Below are positions 25,603-34,888 of a stretch of 64,000 nucleotides of DNA, piece after piece (position 1 is the stretch's first letter; each line of letters begins with the position of its first letter). Both the position numbers and the translations under genes were made by a program. The notes under the pieces were generated by a model. That model saw only the letters and a list, made by a program, of their open reading frames with translations. It ran no database searches and was not told the DNA's origin. The stretch is from Pseudomonas sp. Tri1 (lineage in GTDB: Bacteria > Pseudomonadota > Gammaproteobacteria > Pseudomonadales > Pseudomonadaceae). The DNA is taken from assembly GCF_017968885.1 (NCBI RefSeq), contig NZ_CP072913.1:976001-1040000 (forward strand). The letters run 5' to 3'.

Positions 25603-27048
25603 GTGGCAGATTCAAAGCGTTTCGATAACTACATCAACGGTCAATGGGTGGCCGGTGCTGACTATTGCACTAACGTCAACCCGTCCGACTTGTCCGATGT
25701 CATCGGTGAATACGCCAAGGCTGACGCAGCGCAAGTCAATGCCGCCATCGAAGCCGCCCGCGCCGCGTTCCCGGCCTGGTCGACCTCGGGCATTCAGGCC
25801 CGTCACGATGCGTTGGACAAAGTCGGCAGCGAGATCCTCGCTCGCCGTGAAGAACTCGGCCAATTGCTGGCCCGGGAAGAGGGCAAGACCCTGCCCGAAG
25901 CCATCGGCGAAGTGACCCGCGCCGGTAACATTTTCAAATTCTTCGCCGGCGAGTGTCTGCGCCTGTCCGGCGATTACGTGCCGTCGGTGCGTCCGGGCGT
26001 CAACGTTGAAGTCACTCGTGAAGCCTTGGGTGTGGTTGGCCTGATCACCCCGTGGAACTTCCCGATCGCCATCCCCTCCTGGAAAATCGCCCCGGCCCTG
26101 GCCTACGGCAACTGCGTGGTGATCAAGCCCGCCGAGCTGGTACCGGGTTGCGCCTGGGCCCTGGCGGAAATCATTTCCCGCGCCGGTTTCCCGGCCGGTG
26201 CGTTCAACCTGGTGATGGGCAGCGGCCGTGTGGTCGGCGAAGTCCTGGTCAACAGCCCGAAAGTCGACGGTATCAGCTTCACCGGATCCGTAGGCGTGGG
26301 GCGGCAGATCGCTGTCAACTGCGTGTCGCGCCAGGCCAAGGTGCAGTTGGAGATGGGCGGCAAAAACCCGCAGATCATCCTCGACGACGCCGACCTCAAG
26401 CAGGCCGTCGAGCTGGCGGTACAGAGCGCGTTCTACTCCACCGGCCAACGTTGCACGGCCTCGAGCCGTTTGATCGTCACCGCTGGCATTCACGACAAGT
26501 TCGTCGCGGCCATGGCCGAGCGCATGCAATCGATCAAGGTCGGTCATGCCTTGAAGGCCGGCACTGACATCGGGCCGGTGGTTTCCGAAGCCCAGCTCAA
26601 CCAGGACTTGAAGTACATCGACATCGGCCTGAGCGAAGGTGCACGGCTGGTCAGCGGTGGTGGCCTGGTGACGTGCGACACCGAAGGTTATTTCCTGGCG
26701 CCAACCCTGTTCGCCGACAGCGAAGCCTCGATGCGCATCAGCCGTGAAGAGATCTTCGGCCCGGTGGCCAACGTCGTGCGTGTGGCTGACTACGAGGCGG
26801 CGTTGGCAATGGCCAACGACACCGAGTTCGGTCTGTCTGCCGGTATCGCCACCACCTCGTTGAAGTATGCCAACCACTTCAAGCGCCATTCCCAGGCGGG
26901 CATGGTGATGGTCAACCTGCCGACTGCCGGCGTGGATTACCACGTGCCGTTCGGCGGGCGCAAAGGTTCGTCCTATGGTTCGCGTGAGCAAGGTCGCTAC
27001 GCGCAAGAGTTCTACACCGTGGTAAAGACCTCTTACATCGGATCGTAA
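25603..27048 (+). CDS. 2-oxoglutarate semialdehyde (2,5-dioxovalerate) dehydrogenase
   Basis: An NAD(P)-dependent aldehyde dehydrogenase of 481 aa that oxidises 2,5-dioxopentanoate to 2-oxoglutarate, the last step of the aldarate route. The start is GTG 25603 with AAAAGGAG upstream. The catalytic Cys284 is in STGQRCTASSR, Glu250 in LEMGGKNPQ, and the cofactor loop in FTGSVGVGRQI. The active-site fold also includes PWNFPIAIPSWK near residue 150. Length and placement between kdgD and an aldarate transporter support this substrate over other ALDH families. Homologues in pseudomonads are variously named, so I give no symbol. Confidence 0.92.
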   Translation: MADSKRFDNYINGQWVAGADYCTNVNPSDLSDVIGEYAKADAAQVNAAIEAARAAFPAWSTSGIQARHDALDKVGSEILARREELGQLLAREEGKTLPEAIGEVTRAGNIFKFFAGECLRLSGDYVPSVRPGVNVEVTREALGVVGLITPWNFPIAIPSWKIAPALAYGNCVVIKPAELVPGCAWALAEIISRAGFPAGAFNLVMGSGRVVGEVLVNSPKVDGISFTGSVGVGRQIAVNCVSRQAKVQLEMGGKNPQIILDDADLKQAVELAVQSAFYSTGQRCTASSRLIVTAGIHDKFVAAMAERMQSIKVGHALKAGTDIGPVVSEAQLNQDLKYIDIGLSEGARLVSGGGLVTCDTEGYFLAPTLFADSEASMRISREEIFGPVANVVRVADYEAALAMANDTEFGLSAGIATTSLKYANHFKRHSQAGMVMVNLPTAGVDYHVPFGGRKGSSYGSREQGRYAQEFYTVVKTSYIGS

Positions 27049-27057
27049 ATGCAACAC

Positions 27058-27086
27058 CGGCCGGGCTGGTCATCCAGTCCCGGCCG
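27058..27086 (+). other. Strong intergenic hairpin between the dehydrogenase and transporter genes
   Basis: CGGCCGGGCTGG-TCAT-CCAGTCCCGGCCG folds into a near-perfect 12-bp stem with one bulge. It lies 10 bp after the dehydrogenase stop and is not followed by T. Probably an mRNA-stabilising or processing structure inside the operon. Confidence 0.55.
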
Positions 27087-27133
27087 TACAATCTGCTGAC
27101 CCGCATAAAAATAAATAGTGGGAGTACTTTTAC

Positions 27134-28498
27134 ATGCAAGCGACCAAGCCGACTCACGTCCGCTATTTGATCCTTCTCATGCTGTTTTTGGTGACGACGA
27201 TCAACTATGCCGACCGTGCCACCATCGCCATCGCAGGCTCCAGCCTGCAAAAAGACCTCGGCATCGACGCCGTCACCCTCGGTTATATCTTCTCCGCTTT
27301 CGGTTGGGCCTACGTGGCCGGGCAGATCCCCGGCGGCTGGCTGCTGGACCGTTTCGGGTCGAAAAAAATCTATGCCTTGAGCATTTTCACCTGGTCGCTG
27401 TTCACCGTGCTGCAAGGCTATGTCGGTGAATTCGGCCTGTCCACGGCCGTGGTTGCCCTGTTCATGCTGCGCTTTATGGTTGGGTTGGCCGAAGCGCCAT
27501 CCTTCCCAGGCAACGCACGTATCGTCGCCGCCTGGTTCCCAACCGCAGAGCGCGGCACCGCCTCGGCGATTTTCAACTCGGCGCAATACTTCGCCACGGT
27601 GCTGTTCGCGCCACTGATGGGCTGGATCGTCTACCGCTTCGGTTGGCAGCATGTGTTCATCGTGATGGGCGTGATTGGCATCGTGTTTTCGCTGATCTGG
27701 CTGAAAGTGATCCACAGCCCGCGCCAGCATCCGATGATCAATGAAGCCGAGTTCAATCACATCGCCGCCAACGGTGCGATGGTCGACATGGACCAGGACA
27801 AGGGCAAGGATAAGAAAACCGACGGTCCGAAGTGGGATTACATTCGCCAATTGCTGACCAACCGCATGATGCTCGGCGTGTACCTGGGCCAATACTGCAT
27901 CAACGGCATCACTTACTTCTTCCTGACCTGGTTCCCGGTGTACCTGGTGCAAGAACGCGGCATGACCATCCTCAAGGCCGGTTTCATCGCGTCCTTGCCG
28001 GCGATCTGCGGTTTCATCGGTGGCGTGCTGGGCGGGGTGATTTCCGACTACCTGCTGCGCAAGGGCCACTCGCTGACCTTCGCCCGCAAGGCACCGATCA
28101 TCGCCGGCCTGCTGGTGTCCAGCAGCATCGTGGCGTGCAACTACGTCGACATCGAATGGATGGTGGTGGGCTTCATGGCCCTGGCCTTCTTCGGTAAAGG
28201 CGTGGGTGCATTGGGCTGGGCCGTGGTTTCCGATACTTCGCCAAAACAGATCGCCGGCTTGAGCGGTGGCCTGTTCAATACCTTCGGCAACCTGGCGTCG
28301 ATCACGACACCGATCGTCATCGGCTACATCATCAGCGCCACCGGCTCGTTCAAGTGGGCACTGGTGTTCGTTGGTTGCAACGCGCTGGTGGCGGTGTTCA
28401 GCTACCTGGTCATCGTGGGGCCGATCAAGCGTGTCGTGCTCAAAGAACCAACGGCCAAGGATGCCGACATCTCCAGCCTGTCTGAAGTCAAATCCTGA
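27134..28498 (+). CDS. gudP: MFS glucarate/galactarate (aldarate) transporter
   Basis: A 454-aa inner-membrane proton symporter of the anion:cation symporter (ACS) family, twelve transmembrane helices. It begins with the family signature region [20 protein letters not shown] and has the MFS loop [12 protein letters not shown] after helix 2. It also has [17 protein letters not shown], typical of GudP/GarP and related hexuronate/tartrate carriers, and a Lys/Asp-rich central loop ([15 protein letters not shown]). The ribosome site GGGAG lies 9 bp upstream. It would bring in galactarate and perhaps glucarate for the enzymes on either side. Confidence 0.9.
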   Translation: MQATKPTHVRYLILLMLFLVTTINYADRATIAIAGSSLQKDLGIDAVTLGYIFSAFGWAYVAGQIPGGWLLDRFGSKKIYALSIFTWSLFTVLQGYVGEFGLSTAVVALFMLRFMVGLAEAPSFPGNARIVAAWFPTAERGTASAIFNSAQYFATVLFAPLMGWIVYRFGWQHVFIVMGVIGIVFSLIWLKVIHSPRQHPMINEAEFNHIAANGAMVDMDQDKGKDKKTDGPKWDYIRQLLTNRMMLGVYLGQYCINGITYFFLTWFPVYLVQERGMTILKAGFIASLPAICGFIGGVLGGVISDYLLRKGHSLTFARKAPIIAGLLVSSSIVACNYVDIEWMVVGFMALAFFGKGVGALGWAVVSDTSPKQIAGLSGGLFNTFGNLASITTPIVIGYIISATGSFKWALVFVGCNALVAVFSYLVIVGPIKRVVLKEPTAKDADISSLSEVKS

Positions 28499-28511
28499 AG
28501 GAGCGGCGTCA

Positions 28512-30065
28512 ATGCAACTGATTGAACATGCCGATTCGCCCCGTTACATCCGCCTGCACGAGCGGGACAACGTGGTGATCGTCGTCAATGACCAGGGCGT
28601 GCCGGCCGGGACCGAGTTCCCGGATGGCCTGGTCACCGTGGACTTCGTACCGCAGAGCCACAAGGTCACCTTGGAAGACATTCCCGAGGGTGGCGAGGTG
28701 ATCCGCTACGGCCAGGTCATTGGCTACGCGCTGCAACCGATCCCCCGTGGCAGCTGGGTCAAGGAAGACCAACTGCGCATGCCCACCGCGCCGCCGCTGG
28801 ACAGCCTGCCGCTGTCCACCGATGTGCCGGCGGCCGATGCGCCGCTGGAGGGCTACACCTTCGAGGGCTATCGCAACGCCGACGGGACCGTCGGTACGCG
28901 CAACATTCTTGGCATCACCACCACGGTGCAGTGCGTGACCGGGGTGTTGGACCACGCGGTCAAGCGTATCAAGGACGAATTGCTGCCCAAGTACCCGAAC
29001 GTCGATGACGTGGTGGCGCTGACCCACAGCTACGGCTGCGGCGTGGCGATCACTGCCACCGACGCGTACATCCCGATTCGTACCGTGCGCAATCTGGCAC
29101 GCAACCCGAATTTGGGGGGCGAAGCGCTGGTGATCAGCCTGGGCTGCGAGAAATTGCAGGCCGGGCAGGTGATGCATGAGAACGACAGCTCGGTGGACCT
29201 CAGCGAACCGTGGTTGTATCGCTTGCAGGATTCCAGCCACGGCTTTACCGAAATGATCGAGCAGATCATGGAACTGGCCGAGACCCGCTTGAAGAAACTC
29301 GACCAGCGCCGCCGCGAAACCGTGCCGGCTTCGGAGCTTATCCTGGGCATGCAGTGCGGCGGCAGCGATGCGTTTTCCGGCATCACCGCCAACCCGGCGC
29401 TGGGCTATGCCTCGGATCTGCTGTTGCGGGCGGGGGCGACAGTGATGTTTTCCGAAGTCACCGAAGTGCGTGATGCGATCTACCTGCTGACTTCCCGGGC
29501 GCAAACCAGGGAAGTCGCCCAGGAGCTGGTGCGCGAAATGGACTGGTACGACCGTTACCTGGCCAAAGGCGAGGCGGATCGCAGTGCCAATACCACGCCG
29601 GGCAACAAGAAGGGCGGGCTGTCGAACATTGTCGAAAAATCCCTGGGGTCGATCGTCAAGTCCGGCAGCAGCGCGATCAATGGCGTGCTCGGCCCGGGCG
29701 AGCGGTTCAAGCAAAAGGGCCTGATCTTCTGCGCCACACCGGCCAGCGATTTCGTCTGCGGCACGCTGCAACTGGCGGCGGGGATGAACCTGCACGTCTT
29801 CACCACCGGCCGTGGCACGCCGTACGGCTTGGCCATGGCCCCAGTGGTGAAGGTCTCGACCCGCACCGAACTGGCCCAGCGCTGGCCGGACCTGATCGAC
29901 ATCGACGCCGGCCGGATCGCCACCGGACGGGCGACGATCGAAGAGCTCGGTTGGGAGCTGTTCCACTATTACCTGGATGTGGCCAGCGGCAAGAAACAGA
30001 CCTGGGCCGAACGGCACAAGCTGTACAACGACATCACGTTGTTCAACCCGGCGCCGATTACCTGA
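28512..30065 (+). CDS. garD: Galactarate dehydratase
   Basis: A 517-aa iron-dependent dehydratase of the UxaA/GarD family (EC 4.2.1.42), converting galactarate to 5-dehydro-4-deoxy-D-glucarate. ATG 28512 follows AAGGAG 13 bp after the transporter stop. The N-terminal SAF-like domain (residues 1-100, [32 protein letters not shown]) is followed by the catalytic domains. These hold the conserved Cys/His motifs [38 protein letters not shown] and [17 protein letters not shown]. It completes the route galactarate -> 5-dehydro-4-deoxyglucarate -> dioxopentanoate -> 2-oxoglutarate with the two enzymes upstream. Confidence 0.95.
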   Translation: MQLIEHADSPRYIRLHERDNVVIVVNDQGVPAGTEFPDGLVTVDFVPQSHKVTLEDIPEGGEVIRYGQVIGYALQPIPRGSWVKEDQLRMPTAPPLDSLPLSTDVPAADAPLEGYTFEGYRNADGTVGTRNILGITTTVQCVTGVLDHAVKRIKDELLPKYPNVDDVVALTHSYGCGVAITATDAYIPIRTVRNLARNPNLGGEALVISLGCEKLQAGQVMHENDSSVDLSEPWLYRLQDSSHGFTEMIEQIMELAETRLKKLDQRRRETVPASELILGMQCGGSDAFSGITANPALGYASDLLLRAGATVMFSEVTEVRDAIYLLTSRAQTREVAQELVREMDWYDRYLAKGEADRSANTTPGNKKGGLSNIVEKSLGSIVKSGSSAINGVLGPGERFKQKGLIFCATPASDFVCGTLQLAAGMNLHVFTTGRGTPYGLAMAPVVKVSTRTELAQRWPDLIDIDAGRIATGRATIEELGWELFHYYLDVASGKKQTWAERHKLYNDITLFNPAPIT

Positions 30066-30105
30066 TCCTGCGGCGAACGCAGATTTTGCGATCGTCAAAG
30101 ATCCA

Positions 30106-30266
30106 ATGTGGGAGCGAGCTTGCTCGCGATGGCCACGGTACATTCAGCATTAATGCAGGCTGACGCACCGCTATCGCGAGCAAGCTCGCTCCCACAGGGA
30201 CTGGAGTGAATTCAGTTTCTGTGAGCACTCCAAAAAAATGTGGGAGCGAGCCTGCTCGCGATAGCG
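30106..30266. repeat. Three REP copies (REPIN plus a single)
   Basis: An inverted pair at 30106-30197 (spacer with ACATTCAGCATTAATGCAGG) and a forward single copy at 30239-30266. The spacer is nearly the same as that of the pair at 33304-33396, so these pairs were copied as units. They fill the gap between garD and the AEC transporter gene. Confidence 0.9.
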
Positions 30267-30339
30267 CTCTACCAGACGCCAGTGCCGTGAGTGGCTTATT
30301 ATTAGCCACCTAACGACACCCCTCTGAAGGTCCCCCGGC

Positions 30340-31281
30340 ATGCTGGCAATTTTCCTCGAAACCCTGAACATCACCGCGCCGGTGTTTGCCATGCTGTTTC
30401 TGGGGGTGTTGCTCAAGCGCATCTACTGGATCAACGACAACTTCATCCACATCGCCTCGTCCCTGGTGTTCAACGTCACCATGCCGGCGCTGTTGTTCCT
30501 CGGCATCCTCCATGCCGACCTGCACGCGGCATTGCAGGCGGACCTGTTGATCTATTTCTCCGTGGCTACCCTGGTGAGTTTTGCGATGGCCTGGGGCTGG
30601 GCGATCTGGCGATGCCCGCGCGAAGATCGCGGCATCTATACCCAAGGTGCGTTCCGCGGCAACAACGGGGTGATCGGCCTGGCGCTGGCGGCGAGCATGT
30701 ATGGCGACTACGGGATTTCCCTGGGGGCGATTCTCGCGGCGCTGGTGATCCTGTTCTACAACACCTTGTCGACCATCGTGTTGGCGGTCTACAGCCCGGT
30801 GATCAAGTCCGACCCGTGGAGCATCTGCAAAAGTGTGATCAGCAACCCGTTGATCATCAGCGTGATCGTCGCCGCGCCATTCGCTTATTGGCAGATCGGC
30901 CTGCCGAACTGGTTCGAGACTTCGGCCAAATACCTGTCGCAAATGACCTTGCCCCTGGCACTGATCTGCATCGGTGGCACGCTGTCGCTGGCGGCCTTGC
31001 GCAAGAGCGGCAAGATGGCCCTGAGTTCGAGCCTGGTGAAGATGGTCGGGCTGCCGCTGCTGACCACCCTTGGGGCCTGGCTCTGGGGCTTTCGCGGAGC
31101 GGAGCTGGGGATTCTGTTCCTGTACTTCGGCAGCCCGACCGCAGCCGCCAGTTACGTCATGGCCCGGGCAGCCGAGGGCAACCATGAACTGGCGGCGGCG
31201 ATCATCGTCATCACCACGTTGATGGCGGCGGTTACCACCAACCTGGGGATCTTTGTGTTGCAGTGGGGTGGGTGGATCTAG
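30340..31281 (+). CDS. AEC-family transporter (auxin efflux carrier / malonate carrier type)
   Basis: A 313-aa inner-membrane protein with about ten hydrophobic segments in two inverted halves, as in the AEC family. Family motifs: NVTMPALLFLGIL at the first half, the central GAFRGNNGVIGLALAASMYG with the conserved Asn pair, and GGTLSLAAL in the second half. The C-terminal YFGSPTAAASYVMARAAEGN is characteristic of bacterial members such as MdcF. The substrate cannot be deduced; small carboxylates are the usual bacterial cargo. It stands alone, separated from garD by REP elements. Confidence 0.88.
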   Translation: MLAIFLETLNITAPVFAMLFLGVLLKRIYWINDNFIHIASSLVFNVTMPALLFLGILHADLHAALQADLLIYFSVATLVSFAMAWGWAIWRCPREDRGIYTQGAFRGNNGVIGLALAASMYGDYGISLGAILAALVILFYNTLSTIVLAVYSPVIKSDPWSICKSVISNPLIISVIVAAPFAYWQIGLPNWFETSAKYLSQMTLPLALICIGGTLSLAALRKSGKMALSSSLVKMVGLPLLTTLGAWLWGFRGAELGILFLYFGSPTAAASYVMARAAEGNHELAAAIIVITTLMAAVTTNLGIFVLQWGGWI

Positions 31282-31311
31282 GTTCTGGGGTTGTAGTGTG
31301 CTTTAGGGCCA

Positions 31312-31407
31312 ATCGCGAGCAAGCTCGCTCCCACAGTGGATCTGCGGTGTATACAAGTTTCCGGTACACCCGCGATCACCTGTGGGAGCGAGCTTGCTCG
31401 CGATAGC
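31312..31407. repeat. Two REPs in outward-facing orientation
   Basis: A reverse copy at 31312-31337 (CGCGAGCAAGCTCGCTCCCACAG) followed 41 bp later by a forward copy at 31379-31407. This is the opposite arrangement to the other pairs. It sits between the convergent ends of the AEC transporter and PcaC-like genes. Confidence 0.85.
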
Positions 31408-31417
31408 GATCTCCCAG

Positions 31418-31798
31418 TCACTCAGATTTCTGATAACTGTCGATCACTTCCTGCGCCGCCCGAAACGCATCGATCGCCGCCGGCACGCCTGCGTACACCG
31501 CGCAATGCAGCAACGCCTCGCGAATCTCTTCCACCGTGCAGCCATTGTTCAGCGCGCCACGTACGTGGCCTTTCAATTCCTGCGGGCATTTGAGGGCGGT
31601 GAGGGCGGCGAGGGTGATCAGGCTACGGGTTTTCAACGGCAAACCTTCGCGGCTCCAGACGCTGCCCCAGGCATGTTCGTTGACGAAGTCCTGCAGCGGC
31701 TGGGTGAAGTCCGTGGCATTGCCCAAGGCGCGATCGACGAACGCGTCGCCCATGACTTGGCGGCGCATGTCCAGGCCGGTCTTCGGAGTGTCGGTCAT
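31418..31798 (-). CDS. PcaC-like carboxymuconolactone decarboxylase family protein
   Basis: A 126-aa product, the size of 4-carboxymuconolactone decarboxylase. ATG 31796-31798 overlaps the stop of the antiporter gene as ATGA; the longer open frame upstream is the antiporter gene in another phase. Motifs of the CMD fold: HAWGSVWSREGLPLKTRSL, LITLAALTALKCPQELKGH, NNGCTVEEIREALLHCAVYA, and GVPAAIDAFRAAQEV. True PcaC is normally encoded with other pca genes; here it stands without any aromatic pathway gene. It may therefore be a paralogue with another role (AhpD-like peroxidase activity occurs in the fold, although the CxxC motif of AhpD is absent). Confidence 0.85.
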   Translation of the reverse strand: MTDTPKTGLDMRRQVMGDAFVDRALGNATDFTQPLQDFVNEHAWGSVWSREGLPLKTRSLITLAALTALKCPQELKGHVRGALNNGCTVEEIREALLHCAVYAGVPAAIDAFRAAQEVIDSYQKSE

Positions 31799-32865
31799 GG
31801 CAAATCCCTCTTGTGATGTTGGCGGCGCCAGGCGCGCAGGGAGGTGAACAGCAAAAACGCGAGCAAGGCCGGCAGCACATAGAACAGCATCAAGCGTTCC
31901 AGTTGGCCGGCCAAGGGCATGCCGGTGGTGAACGACACCACGTGCAGCCCGTAGGCCAGGTACAAGCCCAGAAACAACAGGCCTTCGGCGCGGGTGACGC
32001 GGTAGCCGGAATAGAACACTGGCAGGCACAGTACAGCTACGCCGAGCATCACCGGCAGGTCGAAATCCAGGGCGTTGGGCGAGACCGAAAGTGGTGTCGG
32101 CGCGGCCAGGGCGGTTACCCCGAGCACACCCAGCAGGTTGAACAGGTTGCTGCCGATGACGTTGCCCACCGCGATGTCGCGCTGGCCGCGCAGGGCGGCG
32201 ATCAGCGAGGTGGCGAGTTCCGGCAACGAGGTGCTGACGGCGACGATGGTCAGGCCTATGACGCGTTCCGACAACCCCAGGTCCGTCGCCACTTCCACCG
32301 CCGCGCCCAGTAGCAGATGCCCGGCGAAAATCAGCATCGCCAGGCCCAGTACAATCATCGCCAGGCTCTTGGGCCAAGACCCTTGCGCCACATCGACACC
32401 CACCGGATGCGGTCGTCCTGAGTGTCGCGACTGGCGCAGCAAGAGGCCCAGGTACACCGCCAGGGCCATCAGTAGCAGCACGCCGTCCAGTTGCGTCAGT
32501 TCCTCGTTCCAGGCCAGCACGAACACCAGCAGGCTTGCGCCGATCATCAATGGGATGTCCAGGCACACCAACTGGCGCGAGACGCGTAACGGAATGATCA
32601 GCGCCGACAACCCGAGGGTGACGAGGATATTGAAGATGCCGCTGCCGATCACGCTGCCCACGGCGATGTCAGCGTTCTGCGCCAGGGTCGCCTGCAGGCT
32701 GACGGCCATTTGTGGTGCGCTGCTGCCGAAGGCGACGACGCTCAGGCCGATGATCAGCGGCCGCACTTGCAAGCGTATCGCCAGGCCGATGGCGGCCCGC
32801 ACCAGCAGCTCGGCGCCAGCGATCAGTAACAGCAGGCCGCCGAGCAATTCGAGCAGGCTGAGCAA
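31795..32865 (-). CDS. CaCA-family calcium/sodium antiporter
   Basis: An inner-membrane exchanger with about ten helices. The two family alpha-repeats are plain: GLSVVAFGSSAPQMAVSLQA with GSVIGSGIFNILVTLG in the first half, and GLTIVAVSTSLPELATSLIA with GNVIGSNLFNLLGVLG in the second. The start is uncertain: no ATG fits. TTG 32863-32865 gives an N-terminus of the same length as E. coli YrbG (356 aa) but lacks a ribosome site. An ATT at 32887-32889 has GGAG 7 bp upstream, and the frame remains open to 32988 within rlpA. It is translationally coupled to the PcaC-like gene. The second half is more typical than the first, which has Gln in place of Glu (SSAPQ versus SLPEL). Confidence 0.88.
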   Translation of the reverse strand: MLSLLELLGGLLLLIAGAELLVRAAIGLAIRLQVRPLIIGLSVVAFGSSAPQMAVSLQATLAQNADIAVGSVIGSGIFNILVTLGLSALIIPLRVSRQLVCLDIPLMIGASLLVFVLAWNEELTQLDGVLLLMALAVYLGLLLRQSRHSGRPHPVGVDVAQGSWPKSLAMIVLGLAMLIFAGHLLLGAAVEVATDLGLSERVIGLTIVAVSTSLPELATSLIAALRGQRDIAVGNVIGSNLFNLLGVLGVTALAAPTPLSVSPNALDFDLPVMLGVAVLCLPVFYSGYRVTRAEGLLFLGLYLAYGLHVVSFTTGMPLAGQLERLMLFYVLPALLAFLLFTSLRAWRRQHHKRDLP

Positions 32866-32905
32866 CGGTAGGGCGGTAATCAGGGAAATGGCCAGGCTCC
32901 GTCTA

Positions 32906-33283
32906 TCAATCGTCGAGGGCTTGCACGCGTACACGTGCGGTGCCGCTGCGTAGCATGCCCAATTGCTCGGCTGCTTCGCGGGATACATCGATCAGACGGC
33001 CTCGGGAGTATGGGCCACGGTCGTTGATGCGCACCACCACGCTGTCATTGTTACCCAGGTTGGTGATTTTCACCCGTGTACCGAACGGCAACTGGCGATG
33101 GGCGGCGGTCAGGCTGTGCTGGTCGAAACGCTCGCCGCTGGCGGTGCGTTTGCCGTGGTGTTTTGCACCGTAATAGGAGGCGACGCCGGTCTGGTCGTAG
33201 CCGTGTGGATCGACCGTCCCGCTCTGGCTGGCGCAACCGGCCAGCAGGGACAGCAGGGCGCAGGCGCCGAACAGACGCTTCAT
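32906..33283 (-). CDS. RlpA-like septal-ring lipoprotein (lytic transglycosylase family)
   Basis: A 125-aa lipoprotein: signal sequence MKRLFGACALLSLLAGC with the lipobox LLAGC at residues 13-17, then a single double-psi beta-barrel domain. RlpA motifs are GVASYYGAKHHGKRTASGER, LTAAHRQLPFGTRVKITN, SVVVRINDRGPYSRGRLIDV and SREAAEQLGM. It has the catalytic-type Asp and His of RlpA but no C-terminal SPOR domain, so it is a short paralogue of the main RlpA. Start ATG 33281-33283; the open frame further upstream runs through a REP pair. It may be co-transcribed with the antiporter gene (40-bp gap). Confidence 0.9.
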   Translation of the reverse strand: MKRLFGACALLSLLAGCASQSGTVDPHGYDQTGVASYYGAKHHGKRTASGERFDQHSLTAAHRQLPFGTRVKITNLGNNDSVVVRINDRGPYSRGRLIDVSREAAEQLGMLRSGTARVRVQALDD

Positions 33284-33303
33284 GGTGGGTTTTCCAGATC
33301 CAA

Positions 33304-33396
33304 ATGTGGGAGCGAGCTTGCTCGCGATGACGGCGTCACATTCAGCATCAATGCAAGCTGAACCACCGCTATCGCGAGCAAGCTCGCTCCCACAGG
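33304..33396. repeat. REP doublet (REPIN)
   Basis: Inverted pair ATGTGGGAGCGAGCTTGCTC ... CGAGCAAGCTCGCTCCCACA, with a spacer containing ACATTCAGCATCAATGCAAG, almost identical to that at 30106-30197. It lies between the gatB stop codon and the rlpA-like gene. Confidence 0.92.
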
Positions 33397-33432
33397 GAAT
33401 TGAGCCAGACAGCAAGACTGGCTCCATGGCAA

Positions 33433-34878
33433 TCAGCCCTCGAGCTTGCTTTTAAGCAGTTCGTTGACCTGTTGCGGGTTGGCCTTGCCTTTGGAGGCTT
33501 TCATGGCCTGGCCGACGAAGAAGCCGAACATCTTGCCGCGCTTGGCTTCGTCTGCGGCGCGGTACTGTTCGACCTGCTCGGCGTTGGCCGCGAGCATTTC
33601 ATCGAGCACGGCGGAAATGGCGCCGGTATCGGTGACCTGCTTCAAGCCGCGCTTTTCGATGATCTCGTCGGCGCTGCCTTCACCATTGGCCATGGCTTCG
33701 AAGACCATCTTGGCGATCTTGCCGGAAATGGTGTTGTCCTTGATCCGCAGCAGCATGCCGCCCAGTTGCTCGGCCGAGACCGGCGACTGGTCGATTTCCA
33801 GGCCCTGTTTGTTCAACAGGCTGCCCAGCTCCACCATCACCCAGTTGGCCGCCAGTTTGGCGTCGCCGCTGATGCTCACGACTTTTTCGAAGTAATCGGC
33901 TTGTTCGCGGCTGGTGGCCAGGACGTTGGCGTCATAGCTCGACAGCCCGAACTGCGCCTGGAAGCGCTCGCGTTTTTGCGGCGGCAGTTCCGGCAGGGTT
34001 GCGCGTACGTCATTGAGGAACGAGTCCTCGATGACCACTGGCAGCAGGTCCGGATCAGGGAAGTAACGGTAGTCGTTGGCTTCTTCCTTGCTACGCATCG
34101 GACGGGTTTCGTCCTTGTTCGGGTCGTACAGGCGGGTCTGCTGGATGACCTTGCCGCCGTCCTCGATCAGTTCGATCTGGCGCTGGATCTCGCTGTTGAT
34201 CGCCTTCTCGATGAAGCGGAACGAGTTGACGTTCTTGATCTCGCAGCGGGTGCCGAACTCGACCTGGCCCTTGGGCCGGATCGATACGTTGCAGTCACAG
34301 CGCAGCGAGCCTTCGGCCATGTTGCCGTCGCAGATGCCCAGGTAGCGCACCAGCGCATGGATCGCCTTGACGTAGGCCACGGCCTCCTTGGCGCTGCGCA
34401 TGTCCGGTTCGGAGACGATTTCCAGCAGCGGCGTACCGGCACGGTTCAGGTCGATGCCGGTGGCACCGTTGAATTCTTCGTGCAGGCTCTTGCCGGCGTC
34501 TTCTTCCAGGTGCGCCCGAGTGATGCCGACGCGCTTGACCGTACCGTCTTCCAGGGCGATGTCCAGGTGGCCCTTGCCAACGATCGGCAACTCCATCTGG
34601 CTGATCTGGTAGCCCTTGGGCAGGTCCGGGTAGAAGTAGTTCTTGCGGGCGAATACGTTGTGTTGGCCGATCTCGGCGTCAATCGCCAGACCGAACATCA
34701 CCGCCATGCGCACCGCTTCAGCGTTGAGCACCGGCAGCACACCGGGCATGCCCAGGTCGATCAGGCTGGCCTGGGTGTTGGGCTCGGAGCCGAACGTGGT
34801 GGAGCTACCGGAAAAAATTTTCGACCGGGTGGTGAGCTGAGTATGAATCTCCAGCCCGATCACGACTTCCCATTGCAT
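33433..34878 (-). CDS. gatB: Aspartyl/glutamyl-tRNA amidotransferase subunit B
   Basis: A 481-aa subunit of GatCAB, which converts mischarged Asp-tRNA(Asn) and/or Glu-tRNA(Gln) to Asn-/Gln-tRNA. It begins [20 protein letters not shown], the GatB signature. Also visible are the cradle-domain motifs [10 protein letters not shown] and [19 protein letters not shown], and the metal-site residues in [13 protein letters not shown]. The C-terminal YqeY-like tail ([16 protein letters not shown]) binds the tRNA elbow. It is last in the gatC-gatA-gatB operon, 10 bp after gatA, with AGGAGA as ribosome site. Confidence 0.98.
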   Translation of the reverse strand: MQWEVVIGLEIHTQLTTRSKIFSGSSTTFGSEPNTQASLIDLGMPGVLPVLNAEAVRMAVMFGLAIDAEIGQHNVFARKNYFYPDLPKGYQISQMELPIVGKGHLDIALEDGTVKRVGITRAHLEEDAGKSLHEEFNGATGIDLNRAGTPLLEIVSEPDMRSAKEAVAYVKAIHALVRYLGICDGNMAEGSLRCDCNVSIRPKGQVEFGTRCEIKNVNSFRFIEKAINSEIQRQIELIEDGGKVIQQTRLYDPNKDETRPMRSKEEANDYRYFPDPDLLPVVIEDSFLNDVRATLPELPPQKRERFQAQFGLSSYDANVLATSREQADYFEKVVSISGDAKLAANWVMVELGSLLNKQGLEIDQSPVSAEQLGGMLLRIKDNTISGKIAKMVFEAMANGEGSADEIIEKRGLKQVTDTGAISAVLDEMLAANAEQVEQYRAADEAKRGKMFGFFVGQAMKASKGKANPQQVNELLKSKLEG

Positions 34879-34888
34879 GTGTTTCTCC

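Noticed and set aside
28509..30143. A 544-codon minus-strand frame opposite garD
   Set aside because: Antisense shadow of a well-identified enzyme gene; composition and lack of motifs show it is not real.
3611..33396. CRISPR array, suggested by repeated similar units of about 25-30 bp
   Set aside because: The units are palindromic REPs in inverted pairs scattered between genes, not regularly spaced direct repeats, and no cas gene is present.
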